Program-made: the position numbers and the translations under genes
Notes under the pieces: generated by a model
The model's database searches: none
Seen by the model: only the letters and a program-made list of their open reading frames with translations
What the model was told of the DNA's origin: nothing
In this document: positions 1 through 9,900 of the stretch, piece after piece
How positions within the stretch are numbered: the stretch's first letter is position 1
Layout: every line of letters begins with the position of its first letter
NCBI RefSeq assembly: GCF_042646085.1
Contig: NZ_JBHRSZ010000001.1
Location: forward strand, 1 to 64,000
Length of the DNA stretch: 64,000 bases
Source of the DNA: Litoribrevibacter euphylliae
GTDB lineage: Bacteria; Pseudomonadota; Gammaproteobacteria; Pseudomonadales; Litoribrevibacteraceae
Direction of reading: 5' to 3'

Positions 1-124
1 TTTTTATGTCTGGAAAATATCCAACACCAAGACTTCGAGCGGAACAATACGGCTGAGGCTTGAAAATACGCCGCTCTAACGTCTAACGTCCGGTCTTTTA
101 TATAGCCTCTTCTCTCTCTCTTTG

Positions 125-130
125 TATAAT
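125..130 (+). promoter_or_regulatory. possible -10 element upstream of radA
   Basis: A perfect TATAAT lies 41 bases upstream of the radA ATG, after a run of TC dinucleotides. No convincing -35 hexamer is seen at the usual 16-18 base spacing, so this is only a weak promoter prediction. The 170 bases before radA otherwise show no recognisable gene. Confidence 0.3.
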
Positions 131-170
131 GTGACTCTTTTCTTTTTCATCCACTATTAAAAGGTAATCC

Positions 171-1544
171 ATGGCTAAACGTAAAACAGCGTACGTGTGC
201 ACAGAATGTGGTTCAGATCATTCTAAATGGCAAGGGCAGTGTGCTGGTTGTGGGCAATGGAATACTTTAAAAGAGTTTGTTGTTGATACTGGAAAACGGA
301 CTTCGGCTGCGAGTGTTCGTAGTTCAGGTTATGCTGGTCAAACGACTCAGAAAGTAGTGGCACTTAATTCGGTTGATTTGGCAGAAATGCCACGAATCAC
401 GACCGGCATGCAGGAGTTTGATCGAGTCTTAGGCGGAGGTTTAGTACCTGGCTCTGTGATTCTAATTGGTGGCCACCCTGGGGCTGGTAAATCGACTCTG
501 CTACTTCAAACGGTATGTCGTATGGCAGCGTCTCAACCCTGTCTGTATGTGACGGGTGAAGAATCTCTCCAACAAGTGGCAATGAGAGCCCAGCGGTTAG
601 AGTTACCTACTGATAATGTGAATATGCTGGCTGAAACGGATGTTGAAGCGGTTGTAAATATTGCTCGCCAAGAGCAGCCTAAGCTGATGATTATTGATTC
701 GATTCAAGTAATGCATTTAGCTGGGTTGGAATCAGCGCCTGGCAGTGTTTCTCAAGTTCGTGAGTCGGCTGCTTTCTTAACTCAGTTTGCTAAACAAACC
801 CAAACCATTTTATTCCTCGTAGGTCATGTTACTAAAGATGGTTCGTTAGCAGGTCCGAAAGTCCTTGAGCATATGATTGATACCTCGATCATGCTGGAAG
901 GCGAAGCCGATGGTCGTTACCGTACGTTGCGTGGCATTAAGAATCGCTTTGGCGCCATTAATGAGCTGGGTGTTTTTGCGATGTTGGATAAAGGGTTGCG
1001 GGAAGTTAAAAACCCAAGTTCAATCTTCTTATCTCGTGGCGAAGATGCGGCTGCCGGTTCAGCGGTGATGGTGATTTGGGAGGGAACACGGCCTATGTTG
1101 GTCGAAGTTCAAGCCTTGGTCGATGAAAGTCACTTTGGTAATCCACGTCGTGTTGCTGTTGGTTTGGATCAGAATCGATTGTCCATGTTGCTCGCAGTTA
1201 TGAATCGTCACGGTGGTCTGCATACGGGTGATCAGGATGTCTATGTAAATGTCGTGGGTGGTGTTAAGGTCACCGAAACCAGCTCGGATTTGGCATTGGT
1301 CATGGCTATTCTTTCCAGTTTTCGAAACCGTCCGTTGCCTATGGATATGATGGTCATCGGCGAAGTTGGTCTATCGGGTGAAATTCGACCTGTACCAAGT
1401 GGGCAAGAGCGAATTCGTGAAGCCGCTAAGCATGGCTTCAAGAAAGCTATAGTTCCAAAAGCTAATCGCCCGAAAGAAACCATTCCCGGATTAGAAGTTA
1501 TTCCTGTTACACGGATTTCAGAAGCCTTGGATTACCTTTCCTAG
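171..1544 (+). CDS. radA: DNA repair protein RadA (RecA-like branch-migration ATPase)
   Basis: RadA processes recombination intermediates and drives branch migration alongside RecA in the cytoplasm. The sequence shows the expected order: an N-terminal zinc finger with Cys10, Cys13, Cys24 and Cys27, a Walker A motif GGHPGAGKST starting at residue 100, the RadA-specific KNRFG motif near residue 257, and a C-terminal Lon-protease-like domain from about residue 290 to 457. The 457-residue length is normal for the family. The ATG is preceded by AAAAGG, a usable ribosome binding site. The gene appears monocistronic; the next gene starts about 70 bases downstream and is unrelated in function. Identification is secure. 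Confidence 0.97.
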   Translation: MAKRKTAYVCTECGSDHSKWQGQCAGCGQWNTLKEFVVDTGKRTSAASVRSSGYAGQTTQKVVALNSVDLAEMPRITTGMQEFDRVLGGGLVPGSVILIGGHPGAGKSTLLLQTVCRMAASQPCLYVTGEESLQQVAMRAQRLELPTDNVNMLAETDVEAVVNIARQEQPKLMIIDSIQVMHLAGLESAPGSVSQVRESAAFLTQFAKQTQTILFLVGHVTKDGSLAGPKVLEHMIDTSIMLEGEADGRYRTLRGIKNRFGAINELGVFAMLDKGLREVKNPSSIFLSRGEDAAAGSAVMVIWEGTRPMLVEVQALVDESHFGNPRRVAVGLDQNRLSMLLAVMNRHGGLHTGDQDVYVNVVGGVKVTETSSDLALVMAILSSFRNRPLPMDMMVIGEVGLSGEIRPVPSGQERIREAAKHGFKKAIVPKANRPKETIPGLEVIPVTRISEALDYLS

Positions 1545-1615
1545 TTACAAACAGACAAAACATCACTAAGCTTGATTGATAAAATAAGTGTATTAATTGC
1601 TCAGTAGCTTTGGAT

Positions 1616-2479
1616 ATGAATGTGCAGTTTCTTAAGGGCTTAGGTTTCTTTTTATTCCTTGGATTATTCTCCTTCCAAGTTTTCTCAAAAGACCTTTATA
1701 TTCGACCTCCTCAATCTGAACATGATATCAGTCATGGCTTTTTCGTTTCTTTGATCGAACAGGCTTTAAGAAATAATGCAGGCTATCGCGTAAAGGTTTT
1801 ACCTGTTAAGGAGTTAACTCAGGATCGAGGCTTTTTATTATTGAAACAGAAGCGCCTCGATATCTTTTGGGCCGGTATTAATCCAGTCAGAGCCAATAAT
1901 TTTCGTGTAGTTAATGTTCCACTGACGATGGGAATGTTAGGTCATCGTGTGCCAGTGATTAAACGGGGTGACAAAGCCTTGTTTGATGATGTCACTGAAT
2001 TAACGTTGAAGCAGTTACGAGCTTGTCAGGGCAGTCAGTGGCCGGACTCTGATATTCTTGAACATAATGGTTATCGTGTGATTCGGGCGCCTAAGTTCAA
2101 GATGATGTACGACATGCTGGAAGCAGGGCGGTGTCACTATTTTCCTCGCGGATTAAATGAAGTCTATGGCGAGGTGGCCTCGTTTGAGGCCACGGGTAGC
2201 GATAATGACTTAATTGTCTATGAGGGGATTGTTCTCAAATACGCTTTCCCTATGTTGTTTTTTACTAATAGAGAGAATGAAGTTTTGGCTAAACAACTGG
2301 AACGTGGCTTACGGGAGTTAGTGAATTCCGGAGAAATGATGGCGCTTCTTAAAGCGCATCCCGTCACTCGGGATGCCTTTCCTTTAAGTCGCTTTTCAAA
2401 CAGTCGTGTTTATCAGCTTGAAAACCCTCTGTTAACGCTACCATTACCAGAGGAAGAAGAGTTCTGGATTCACTTCTAG
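1616..2479 (+). CDS. periplasmic solute-binding-like protein (family 3 type)
   Basis: Predicted exported protein of about 287 residues with a hydrophobic signal sequence (LGFFLFLGLFSFQVFS), followed by a fold resembling extracellular solute-binding proteins of family 3, as found free-standing or near signalling genes in marine gammaproteobacteria. Such proteins bind a small ligand in the periplasm, but no ligand can be named here. No ABC permease or ATPase genes lie nearby, so it may be an orphan receptor or sensor rather than a transporter part. An in-frame TTG lies two codons upstream at 1610; the ATG at 1616 is preferred, although neither has a strong Shine-Dalgarno sequence. It converges on arsJ with only 11 bases between the stop codons. 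Confidence 0.65.
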   Translation: MNVQFLKGLGFFLFLGLFSFQVFSKDLYIRPPQSEHDISHGFFVSLIEQALRNNAGYRVKVLPVKELTQDRGFLLLKQKRLDIFWAGINPVRANNFRVVNVPLTMGMLGHRVPVIKRGDKALFDDVTELTLKQLRACQGSQWPDSDILEHNGYRVIRAPKFKMMYDMLEAGRCHYFPRGLNEVYGEVASFEATGSDNDLIVYEGIVLKYAFPMLFFTNRENEVLAKQLERGLRELVNSGEMMALLKAHPVTRDAFPLSRFSNSRVYQLENPLLTLPLPEEEEFWIHF

Positions 2480-2490
2480 GTTTTCTGATT

Positions 2491-3738
2491 TTACTTCGGC
2501 TTATATCCTGACTTGTGTCTTGGTAGAGCAATAGATAAAAGAGCTGTTAATGCAATAAATGCAGTAGATATCCACAAACACGCAATTAATCCGTAGCTTT
2601 GATATACCCAACCCGATAAAACGGTGCCAATTAAGCGACCCATGGCATTGGCCATATAGTAAAAACCTACATCCAAAGACACGCCATCATCGGATGCATA
2701 GCTGACAATCAAATAGCTATGCAATGACGAGTTGATGGCAAATAAGCCGCCGAAAATTAACAGCCCGCCCAATAAGCTGAGGTGGATCGATACATTAAAG
2801 GTTAATGCCAGAGCTATTAATGCCGGTGTTAGCATTAGTGGGCATGCCCATACAAATGCTGTTTGACCATCTGGATGGGAATTTGTGCGGTTGGTAATTT
2901 TGGGTGCGATGGATTGCACCGCGCCGTAGCCAATAACCCATAATGCTAAAAAGCCACCAACATGCCAATGATCCCAGCCAAATTGGGTGGCTAGGAACAC
3001 CGGCAGCGCCACCACAAACCAAACGTCGCGAGCACCAAATAGAAACAGGCGAGCCGCTGATAAGACATTAATTGCCCGACTTTTGGAAAACAGGTCCTTG
3101 AATTTGGGTTTGTTTTTCGCTTTCCCCAAATCTTTCTTGAGTAAGATAAGGCTGGAAATCCAAACCAAGGTCAGAGCGATTGCCATGGCTAATACCGCAC
3201 CAGCAAAGTCTAGACTCATCAATAATAAACCGCCTAAAAAGAAGCCGGCTCCTTTGAGCGCATTCTTAGAACCGGTCAAAATAGCAACCCACTTATAGAG
3301 CGCTTGTTCCGATTCTGTGGCTGTATCAGGAGTGCTAGGTACCAACAGTTTGATGGAGCTTTTAGCGCTCATTTTATTAAGGTCCTTGGCGATACCGGAT
3401 AGTGCCTGGGCGGCCATGACCCAAGGCACGGTAAGCCAGGCAGTAGGAACCAATAACATACTCAAGGCAACTACTTGGAGCAGTAAGCCAATGTTCATGG
3501 TTTTGTTAAGGCCTAGATGCGCCCCTAACCATCCGCCCACCAAGTTGGTGATTACTCCGAATATTTCATAAAAGAGAAACAACAAAGCGATGTCTAACGG
3601 GCTGTATCCGAACGTGTGAAAGTGCAATACAACCAGCATTCGCAGGGCGCCATCCGTCAGAGTGAACGCCCAATAATTACCGGTAATGACCAAATATTGT
3701 TTTATCTCACTAGACAAGTTTGATAGTGTTTTGATCAT
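2491..3738 (-). CDS. arsJ: organoarsenical efflux MFS transporter ArsJ
   Basis: A 415-residue, roughly 12-helix major facilitator protein in the inner membrane. Its identity rests on gene order: it overlaps by four bases (ATGA) the end of a glyceraldehyde-3-phosphate dehydrogenase gene that follows arsR. In the described ArsJ pathway the dehydrogenase converts glyceraldehyde-3-phosphate and arsenate to 1-arseno-3-phosphoglycerate, which ArsJ exports. The product then hydrolyses outside the cell, giving net arsenate resistance. The N-terminal region includes GGWLGAHLGLNK, compatible with the MFS loop 2-3 signature. No arsC, arsB/acr3 or arsH is present in the window, so resistance here may rest on the ArsJ route alone. 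Confidence 0.88.
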   Translation of the reverse strand: MIKTLSNLSSEIKQYLVITGNYWAFTLTDGALRMLVVLHFHTFGYSPLDIALLFLFYEIFGVITNLVGGWLGAHLGLNKTMNIGLLLQVVALSMLLVPTAWLTVPWVMAAQALSGIAKDLNKMSAKSSIKLLVPSTPDTATESEQALYKWVAILTGSKNALKGAGFFLGGLLLMSLDFAGAVLAMAIALTLVWISSLILLKKDLGKAKNKPKFKDLFSKSRAINVLSAARLFLFGARDVWFVVALPVFLATQFGWDHWHVGGFLALWVIGYGAVQSIAPKITNRTNSHPDGQTAFVWACPLMLTPALIALALTFNVSIHLSLLGGLLIFGGLFAINSSLHSYLIVSYASDDGVSLDVGFYYMANAMGRLIGTVLSGWVYQSYGLIACLWISTAFIALTALLSIALPRHKSGYKPK

Positions 3739-4748
3739 CTCGCTTGATCCATCAACCCTATCTTTTTAACCAGTTCCACTGTGCGATTCGCATAGCCCCA
3801 TTCGTTATCGTACCAAGTGTAGAGCTTTACTTGTGTCTCATTGACCACCATGGTGGATAAGGCATCGATGATGCTTGAACGTGGGTCGGTCTTATAATCA
3901 ATCGAGACAAGAGGGCGTTCCTCATACCCCAGAATACCTTTCAGCTCGTTATCTGCTGCTTGTTTCAATAGCGCGTTTACTTCCTCAACGGTTGTAGCTT
4001 TCTCGACTTCAAAAACACAATCGGTCAGCGAGGCATTAGCTAATGGAATACGTACTGCATGACCGTTCAGCTTACCTTTCAACTCAGGGAAAATATGAGT
4101 AATCGCGGTGGCTGACCCTGTGGTGGTTGGAATCAAGCTCATGCCACAAGCACGCGCACGTCTTAGATCCTTATGCGGTGTGTCCAGAATGGACTGGGTG
4201 TTGGTGATGTCATGAATGGTGGTCATCGAACCGTGCTTAATGCCTAGATTCTCGTGAATGACTTTCACCACGGGAGCCAAACAGTTGGTCGTGCAAGATG
4301 CAGCCGAAACAATCGAGTACAGATTCGGATCGTAGAGGTGATCATTAACGCCTAATACAATATCCAGTACACCGTCTTCTTTGACGGGGGCTGTCACAAC
4401 CACACGTGTTACCCCTTGATCTAAATAACTTTGCAGCAGCGCTTTGGACTTCATCTTACCACTGGCTTCAATAACAATGTCACAGCCTGACCAATCGGTA
4501 TCCTCAATTCGAGTATTTCGAGAACAGGAAATAGTTTGGCCGTTGATTTCGAGACCTTGCTCCGTTGCTTGTGCTTGGTATGTCCAGCGACCATGAACTG
4601 AATCAAAGTTTGTGAGATGTGCTAGTGTTTTCGCATCTCCTGCTGGGTCGTTGATGTGAACAAACTCCAGTTCAGGCCAATCCCAGGCGGCTCTGAACGC
4701 TAGACGTCCCATACGACCAAATCCATTGATACCGACTTTAATTGCCAT
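3735..4748 (-). CDS. gapdh: ArsJ-associated glyceraldehyde-3-phosphate dehydrogenase
   Basis: A full-length GAPDH (337 residues) with the N-terminal NAD-binding motif GINGFGRMGR and the catalytic SCTTNC, whose active-site cysteine is Cys152. In cytoplasmic glycolysis this enzyme forms 1,3-bisphosphoglycerate. In an ars operon it is thought to use arsenate in place of phosphate and supply the ArsJ substrate. The gene lies between arsR and arsJ on the same strand and its stop overlaps the arsJ start, implying translational coupling. A housekeeping glycolytic role cannot be ruled out from sequence alone, but the position makes the arsenate role more likely. Confidence 0.92.
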   Translation of the reverse strand: MAIKVGINGFGRMGRLAFRAAWDWPELEFVHINDPAGDAKTLAHLTNFDSVHGRWTYQAQATEQGLEINGQTISCSRNTRIEDTDWSGCDIVIEASGKMKSKALLQSYLDQGVTRVVVTAPVKEDGVLDIVLGVNDHLYDPNLYSIVSAASCTTNCLAPVVKVIHENLGIKHGSMTTIHDITNTQSILDTPHKDLRRARACGMSLIPTTTGSATAITHIFPELKGKLNGHAVRIPLANASLTDCVFEVEKATTVEEVNALLKQAADNELKGILGYEERPLVSIDYKTDPRSSIIDALSTMVVNETQVKLYTWYDNEWGYANRTVELVKKIGLMDQAR

Positions 4749-4862
4749 GATGAATACTCCGATTACAGATAATGAGGCAAAGATTCATTGCGTTAATAAA
4801 CAGTATTGCTGTTTCACTTCAGTGTTGTGTTTGTAGATGACAAACGGTCAATGCTGACTGGA

Positions 4863-5213
4863 TTAGCCACAACACGTCTCGACCCGTTGTGGCCGATCTC
4901 CCATCGCATTAAGGTTTTTCAGGTTGGTAGCGATGAAGGATGTGTTGGAATCTAACGTTGAGGAAATTACGTCTCTGGCCCAATCCGTTAGTTCGGGGTT
5001 CAAGCGGTAATAAATCCATTGGCCCTGACGCCGATCTGTTAGCAGTCCACATTTTTTTAACTGGGCGAGATGGCGTGAAATCTTTGGCTGGCTTTCATTG
5101 ATTGCAGTCGTGAGTTCGCACACACACAGTTCTTGCTCTTTGGTGATTAAGAGTAAGCAGCGAAGTCGAGTATCATCGGCCAAACATTTGTAGAAATTTA
5201 CTGGATCTGTCAT
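4863..5213 (-). CDS. arsR: ArsR family arsenic-responsive repressor
   Basis: A 116-residue winged-helix ArsR/SmtB protein. The sequence ELCVCEL places Cys30 and Cys32 in the helix where classical ArsR proteins bind As(III), and the C-terminus ends VETCCG with two further cysteines that could add to metalloid binding. The recognition helix region SQPKISRHLAQLKKCG is typical. In known systems As(III) releases the repressor from DNA. Here it would control itself and the downstream gapdh-arsJ pair, 114 bases away, through the palindrome upstream of its start. Confidence 0.93.
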   Translation of the reverse strand: MTDPVNFYKCLADDTRLRCLLLITKEQELCVCELTTAINESQPKISRHLAQLKKCGLLTDRRQGQWIYYRLNPELTDWARDVISSTLDSNTSFIATNLKNLNAMGDRPQRVETCCG

Positions 5214-5250
5214 TGATAAATGTCCGTAACTCGATTTAAGTGGAATGTAC

Positions 5251-5276
5251 TATATATGAAAATTCATATATATGAA
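5251..5276. promoter_or_regulatory. nested palindromes, candidate ArsR operator
   Basis: Positions 5251-5260 (TATATATGAA) and 5263-5272 (TTCATATATA) form a perfect 10-base inverted repeat with a 2-base spacer. A second, overlapping perfect palindrome, TTCATATATATGAA, occupies 5263-5276. The result is three ATGAA-type half sites in one 26-base block, 38 bases upstream of arsR. ArsR/SmtB repressors bind AT-rich inverted repeats overlapping their own promoters, so an operator is a reasonable inference. Confidence 0.6.
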
Positions 5277-5425
5277 ATATCGAATATATTATCTTTGTGT
5301 TACAGATCAGGACATGTTGAGGTAATTAAGCTAAATTTATGATTTTACTAAGAGGTTCCCTAAAGTTGTTGGCATCACAAAAACTATAAAGCGAGCACCA
5401 TAGGGTTAGAAAAGACTGGGATTGA

Positions 5426-8400
5426 ATGAGTTTGAATAGATTAAATCTGGGACACAAATTGGTACTGATATTTATTATCTGTATTTTTCCATGTGTCTTT
5501 TTAGCGTCCTATTTTATAAGTCACAACACCAAAGAACTGTTGATTTCAGAAACCAATCGCTTTGTTCAGGTGACTCTACAAAATACCTATAATCGGATTG
5601 AACAGCAGTTATTGGCCGTGCAGAGCAGCGCTAAAATTGTTGCGGCTGGCCCTGTATTTTCAGATGCATTGGCTCAGAAAAACTATCAAGGTTTGGATGA
5701 TAAACTTAATGCGATTGCCGCGACCTATCCCGAGCTATTCTATCTCGCTATTTTAGATAGTGATAAGAAAGCGGTGGCGGTGAATAACCGGGACTTCTAC
5801 ACCAATCAATTGACGCCTCGGGAGTTGCTAGGCAAAGACTTTAGTGAATCTCCCCTAACTACTCACTTTCATCCACAGCTGCCTTCAATGGGCATTCCTG
5901 GGGATGACTCGTATTTTGGGTTGATAAGCATTCATGATCAGCGTAAAGCTCAGTGGTTTTCAGCCCCCATTATTAAAGACGGCACAACCATAGGCTGGGT
6001 TTTATTGGCTTATCGTTTTGAAGAGTTTATTACCGCCGCCTTGGATCACGTGGTGAAACGTCTACAAACCTATGAATACCCGGTGATTGGCGGTCATTTG
6101 GTTGATGAGTCCGGGGTTAATTTTGCCGGAGCGCGGCAAGATCATTCTGAGTATTTAGAGCAAGAGCGTTCACTTTACTTAGGCGGAAAGCGCCTGTTAC
6201 TGGAAATCTACTTTGATACCGACAAGCTGACTGCACCGTTGCGAAATCAGAACCTGATAGTCATGACCACGGTTATACCTTTGGTGTTGGTCTTGGTTCT
6301 CGGGGTGTTTTGGGCAAGTAATCGTTTAATTCTGCAACGTATTCGCAATTTGTTTGAAGGTGCTAAAGCGTTCGGTTCTGGACAGTTTGATTATCGAATC
6401 GTGGATCAAGGCGATGATGAGATCACGTCTTTAGCAACGGCGTTCAATGACATGGGAACGGCGCTGGGTAAGTACAAAGAAAACATGGAGTCCTTAGTCA
6501 GTGAACGTACGGCTGAGGCGGAAGAGTCCTCTAAGTATCTGTCCAGTGTGTTAAATCATGCTGCGGAAGCGATCATTACGGTGGATGAACGAGGCTTGAT
6601 TCAGTCTTTCAATAAGACGGCGGAAGAGGTTTTTGGTTACAGCTATGAAGAAATTCAGCAACAGCACATTAAGTGCCTAATGCCTGAACACTTGCGCTCG
6701 AACAGTAACGAAGAGCTGCTTAAGTATTTCAATCGCGTTCATATGGGAACCTCTCATAACGTGCAGGAGTTAAGAGCCTGCCGCAAATCCGGGGAGGTAT
6801 TCCCGATAGAGTTGGCGATTTCCGAAGTGGCTTCTGCAAAAGGGAATTTTTATACCGGCTTAATTCGAGACATCTCGGAGAAGAAGCGCGTCGAGAAAGA
6901 GATGACCGAAAACAAAGAACGTTTGGAGCTGGTCGTCGATAGTACCGCAGTAGGTATCTGGGATTGGTCTGTTCAGACGGGCGACGTTCAGTTTAATCGT
7001 CGTTGGGCTGAGATTGTAGGCTATGAACTGGAAGAGTTAGAGCCGTTAAGTATCCAAACCTGGATGGACTTAGCGCATCCCGACGACTTGCCTGAGTCCG
7101 AAAGGCTGTTGAACGCACATTGGTCTGGTGAGACAGATCGTTACGTATGCGAAGCCCGGATGAAACACAAAGACGGTCACTGGGTATGGATTTTGGATAC
7201 CGGGCGTGTGGTGGAGTGGGGCGAAAACAATGAGCCTCTTCGTATGGTCGGGACCCATTTGGACATCACCGAGCGGAAGAAGGTCGAGCTTGAATTAATA
7301 CGCTTTTCCCGGATTGCCAATCAGACCGATAACGCCGTGTTACTGACCGGCACCGATGGCATTGTGTCCTGGGTGAACCCTTCTTTCACCCGCATTACCG
7401 GATACAACCAACAAACGCTGGTTGGTAAGGATATTAAGGACATCTTCCAAAGCGACTATGTGGCTGACGAAGATTTTCATCAAATTATAACGAATATTCG
7501 TGAGGGCCAGGCTTTTGCGCTGGAATTACAGAACGTCAATGCCTTAGGTGAACGTTACTGGCTGGATTTAAGATCCAGCCCGCTTACCGATGAAAATGAG
7601 GTGCTTCAAGGGTTCGTTATTATCGCGGTTGATATAACGCAGCAAAAAGAAGCGGACGTGAAGTTAGCTCGCCAGCAAGAGTTGTTGGAACAAATGAGCT
7701 TACAGGCTCGAATCGGTGCTTGGGAATACGATGTGGTATCCGGTGTGTTGTATTGGTCAAACATGACTAAGTACATTCACGAAGTACAGGATTCTTATCA
7801 GCCAACCTTGTCATCTGCCTTGCTTTTCTACAAAGAAGGGATCAGTCGAGAACGTATTCAGACGGTTGTTAAAGAGGCAATAGAAACGGGAGAACCGTGG
7901 AATGAGGAATTCCAATTAGTAACCGATCAAGGACGCGAAATTTGGGTGCAATCGACAGGACGAGCGGAGTTTTCTGGTACCCAGTGTGTTCGCTTGTTTG
8001 GTTCATTTCAGGACATTGATCGTCGCGTCAAGGTTCAGCAAGAGTTGGCTGAAGCCAAAGAGCAGGCTGAAGAAGCCGCTGTGGCGAAGAGTCGCTTCCT
8101 CGCCTCTATGAGTCATGAGATTCGAACGCCGATGAATGGTGTGTTAGGGATGCTGGGACTATTGGAGAAAAGCCCTCTGACCAAAGAGCAAGTTCATCAT
8201 GTGCGGCTTGCGAAATCCAGTGGCGAATCCTTGTTGTATCTAATCAATGACATTTTGGATTTCTCTAAAGTGGAAGCGGGCAAACTCGATCTCGAGATTA
8301 TCGAGTTCGATTTACGCGCTATGCTGGGCGACTTTGCTGAATCCATCGCTCAAAAGGCGCAGGAAAAAGGTGTGGAACTGGTGTTGGATGTCACAGATAT

Positions 8401-9856
8401 TCATCACTCAAAGGTAAAAGGAGATCCGGGACGGTTGCGCCAAGTGTTGGTGAACTTGGTCGGCAATGCCATTAAGTTTACGCACGCGGGCGAAATCATT
8501 ATTCGAGTGGCGCTGCACGATCTTGATCTGTCGCCAAATAAACTGCGCATGGAAGCCAGTGTTCAGGATACCGGCATTGGTATTCCAACGGATCGCTTAA
8601 ATACCTTGTTTGATTCCTTCACTCAAGTAGATGCTTCCACCACCCGAAAATACGGTGGTACGGGATTGGGCTTAGCCATCACCAAACAATTGTGCGAATT
8701 AATGCAAGGCTCGATTGCTGTGGATAAGACGATGACAGAGGGCAGTCGTTTTGTCTTTGATATAGAGCTGGAAAGCTGTAATGAAGCGAGAATTGTGGTG
8801 CCTTCGTTGTCGATTAAAGATCGACACATTTTGGTGGTGGATGATAATGAAACCAACTGTGAGGTGTTAAGAAAGCAGCTTGAGCTATGGGGGGCTCAAG
8901 TCATTGCAGTCAGTGATGGTATTGCAGCACTCAGAACGCTTGAAGAGCGCCTGCTAGCATCAGAACTGCCTGCATTTGATGTCGTTTTCGTGGATCTTCA
9001 CATGCCGTTTATTGATGGTATTGAGTTTGCTAAGCGAATTCGCAGCAATTCACAGTTCGACGCTTTGAAGTTAATTCTAATGACAGCCATCAGTAATCGT
9101 GGAGATGCAAAGTTCTTTGCTGAATTGGGATATCAGGCGTACTTCCCGAAACCGACCACTACCTCCGATTTATTCAGTGCTTTAGCTGTGGTGTTAGATG
9201 ATGGCGATGCGATGAAAAATGCCGATCCTCTGGTAACACATCATTATCTTCACGAACTAAAAGCAAGTGAAGCCAGCCCGGTACCTGATGAGTCTGATCA
9301 AACTGATGTGGTCGAAGTGAGTAAAACAGCTGCCATTGACCAAGTTTCAAAGCAATCAGAGAGAGATGAAACGGTTAATGAGGAAAGCCAAAGCGATCCA
9401 AAGGTTTCTGAAGAGGTGATTTCTGGGGAGGTGATCTCTGAAAGCCATACTGACGAAACACGCTGGCCAGACACTACGCGCTTACTTCTGGTGGAAGACA
9501 ACTACATCAATCAGGCTGTTGCTCAAGGCATTTTGGAAGGTTTGGGGCTGACCTGCGACATCGCAGGTAACGGCATAGAAGCCATTGCAGCGTTGCATCA
9601 AGCGCCAGAAGATGCTCCTTACACCTTGGTATTTATGGATTGCCAAATGCCAGAGATGGATGGTTATCAGGCCACCACTGAAATTCGTAACGGTGCGGCA
9701 GGAGAACGATTCAAGGACATCTCCATCGTTGCAATGACAGCCAATGCCATGAAAGGAGATCGAGAAAAATGTTTGCAGGCCGGTATGAACGATTATCTGT
9801 CTAAGCCGGTTGATGACGTAAAGCTTAAGCAAATGTTGAAGACTTGGTTACTCTAA
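5426..9856 (+). CDS. multi-PAS hybrid sensor histidine kinase with two receiver domains
   Basis: A 1476-residue inner-membrane phosphorelay kinase. Visible order: TM helix about 10-32; a large periplasmic sensor (Cache-like, inferred); a second TM about 278-300; HAMP about 300-352; four PAS/PAC units from about 370 to 870; a short coiled coil; HisKA with SHEIRTPMNG and phospho-His897; HATPase_c with the GTGLGLAI box; receiver 1 (phospho-Asp1190); an acidic linker; and receiver 2 (phospho-Asp1405 in FMDCQMPEMDG). No Hpt domain is present, so phosphate must pass to a separate Hpt protein. It starts ATG after a short leader and stands alone. The input signal is unknown. The C-terminal half from the fourth PAS onward is paralogous to the kinase at 26009-29023. 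Confidence 0.9.
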   Translation: MSLNRLNLGHKLVLIFIICIFPCVFLASYFISHNTKELLISETNRFVQVTLQNTYNRIEQQLLAVQSSAKIVAAGPVFSDALAQKNYQGLDDKLNAIAATYPELFYLAILDSDKKAVAVNNRDFYTNQLTPRELLGKDFSESPLTTHFHPQLPSMGIPGDDSYFGLISIHDQRKAQWFSAPIIKDGTTIGWVLLAYRFEEFITAALDHVVKRLQTYEYPVIGGHLVDESGVNFAGARQDHSEYLEQERSLYLGGKRLLLEIYFDTDKLTAPLRNQNLIVMTTVIPLVLVLVLGVFWASNRLILQRIRNLFEGAKAFGSGQFDYRIVDQGDDEITSLATAFNDMGTALGKYKENMESLVSERTAEAEESSKYLSSVLNHAAEAIITVDERGLIQSFNKTAEEVFGYSYEEIQQQHIKCLMPEHLRSNSNEELLKYFNRVHMGTSHNVQELRACRKSGEVFPIELAISEVASAKGNFYTGLIRDISEKKRVEKEMTENKERLELVVDSTAVGIWDWSVQTGDVQFNRRWAEIVGYELEELEPLSIQTWMDLAHPDDLPESERLLNAHWSGETDRYVCEARMKHKDGHWVWILDTGRVVEWGENNEPLRMVGTHLDITERKKVELELIRFSRIANQTDNAVLLTGTDGIVSWVNPSFTRITGYNQQTLVGKDIKDIFQSDYVADEDFHQIITNIREGQAFALELQNVNALGERYWLDLRSSPLTDENEVLQGFVIIAVDITQQKEADVKLARQQELLEQMSLQARIGAWEYDVVSGVLYWSNMTKYIHEVQDSYQPTLSSALLFYKEGISRERIQTVVKEAIETGEPWNEEFQLVTDQGREIWVQSTGRAEFSGTQCVRLFGSFQDIDRRVKVQQELAEAKEQAEEAAVAKSRFLASMSHEIRTPMNGVLGMLGLLEKSPLTKEQVHHVRLAKSSGESLLYLINDILDFSKVEAGKLDLEIIEFDLRAMLGDFAESIAQKAQEKGVELVLDVTDIHHSKVKGDPGRLRQVLVNLVGNAIKFTHAGEIIIRVALHDLDLSPNKLRMEASVQDTGIGIPTDRLNTLFDSFTQVDASTTRKYGGTGLGLAITKQLCELMQGSIAVDKTMTEGSRFVFDIELESCNEARIVVPSLSIKDRHILVVDDNETNCEVLRKQLELWGAQVIAVSDGIAALRTLEERLLASELPAFDVVFVDLHMPFIDGIEFAKRIRSNSQFDALKLILMTAISNRGDAKFFAELGYQAYFPKPTTTSDLFSALAVVLDDGDAMKNADPLVTHHYLHELKASEASPVPDESDQTDVVEVSKTAAIDQVSKQSERDETVNEESQSDPKVSEEVISGEVISESHTDETRWPDTTRLLLVEDNYINQAVAQGILEGLGLTCDIAGNGIEAIAALHQAPEDAPYTLVFMDCQMPEMDGYQATTEIRNGAAGERFKDISIVAMTANAMKGDREKCLQAGMNDYLSKPVDDVKLKQMLKTWLL

Positions 9857-9871
9857 GCTGCATTCAGGTGC

Positions 9872-9889
9872 GCTTTAACTGTTTAAAGC
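9872..9889. terminator. weak hairpin between convergent genes
   Basis: GCTTTAA, a 4-base loop and TTAAAGC form a 7-base perfect stem in the 44-base gap between the convergent hybrid kinase and HAD genes. It is AT-rich and not followed by a clean T-tract, so a terminator role is only possible. Confidence 0.3.
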
Positions 9890-9900
9890 TGATCGCTTAT

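Noticed and set aside
6..56. 16-codon frame from an ATG at position 6
   Set aside because: Very short, at the window edge, with no ribosome binding site visible; not enough to call a gene.
9482..9832. 116-codon minus-strand frame
   Set aside because: Antisense to the second receiver domain of the hybrid kinase; no independent start signal or domain.
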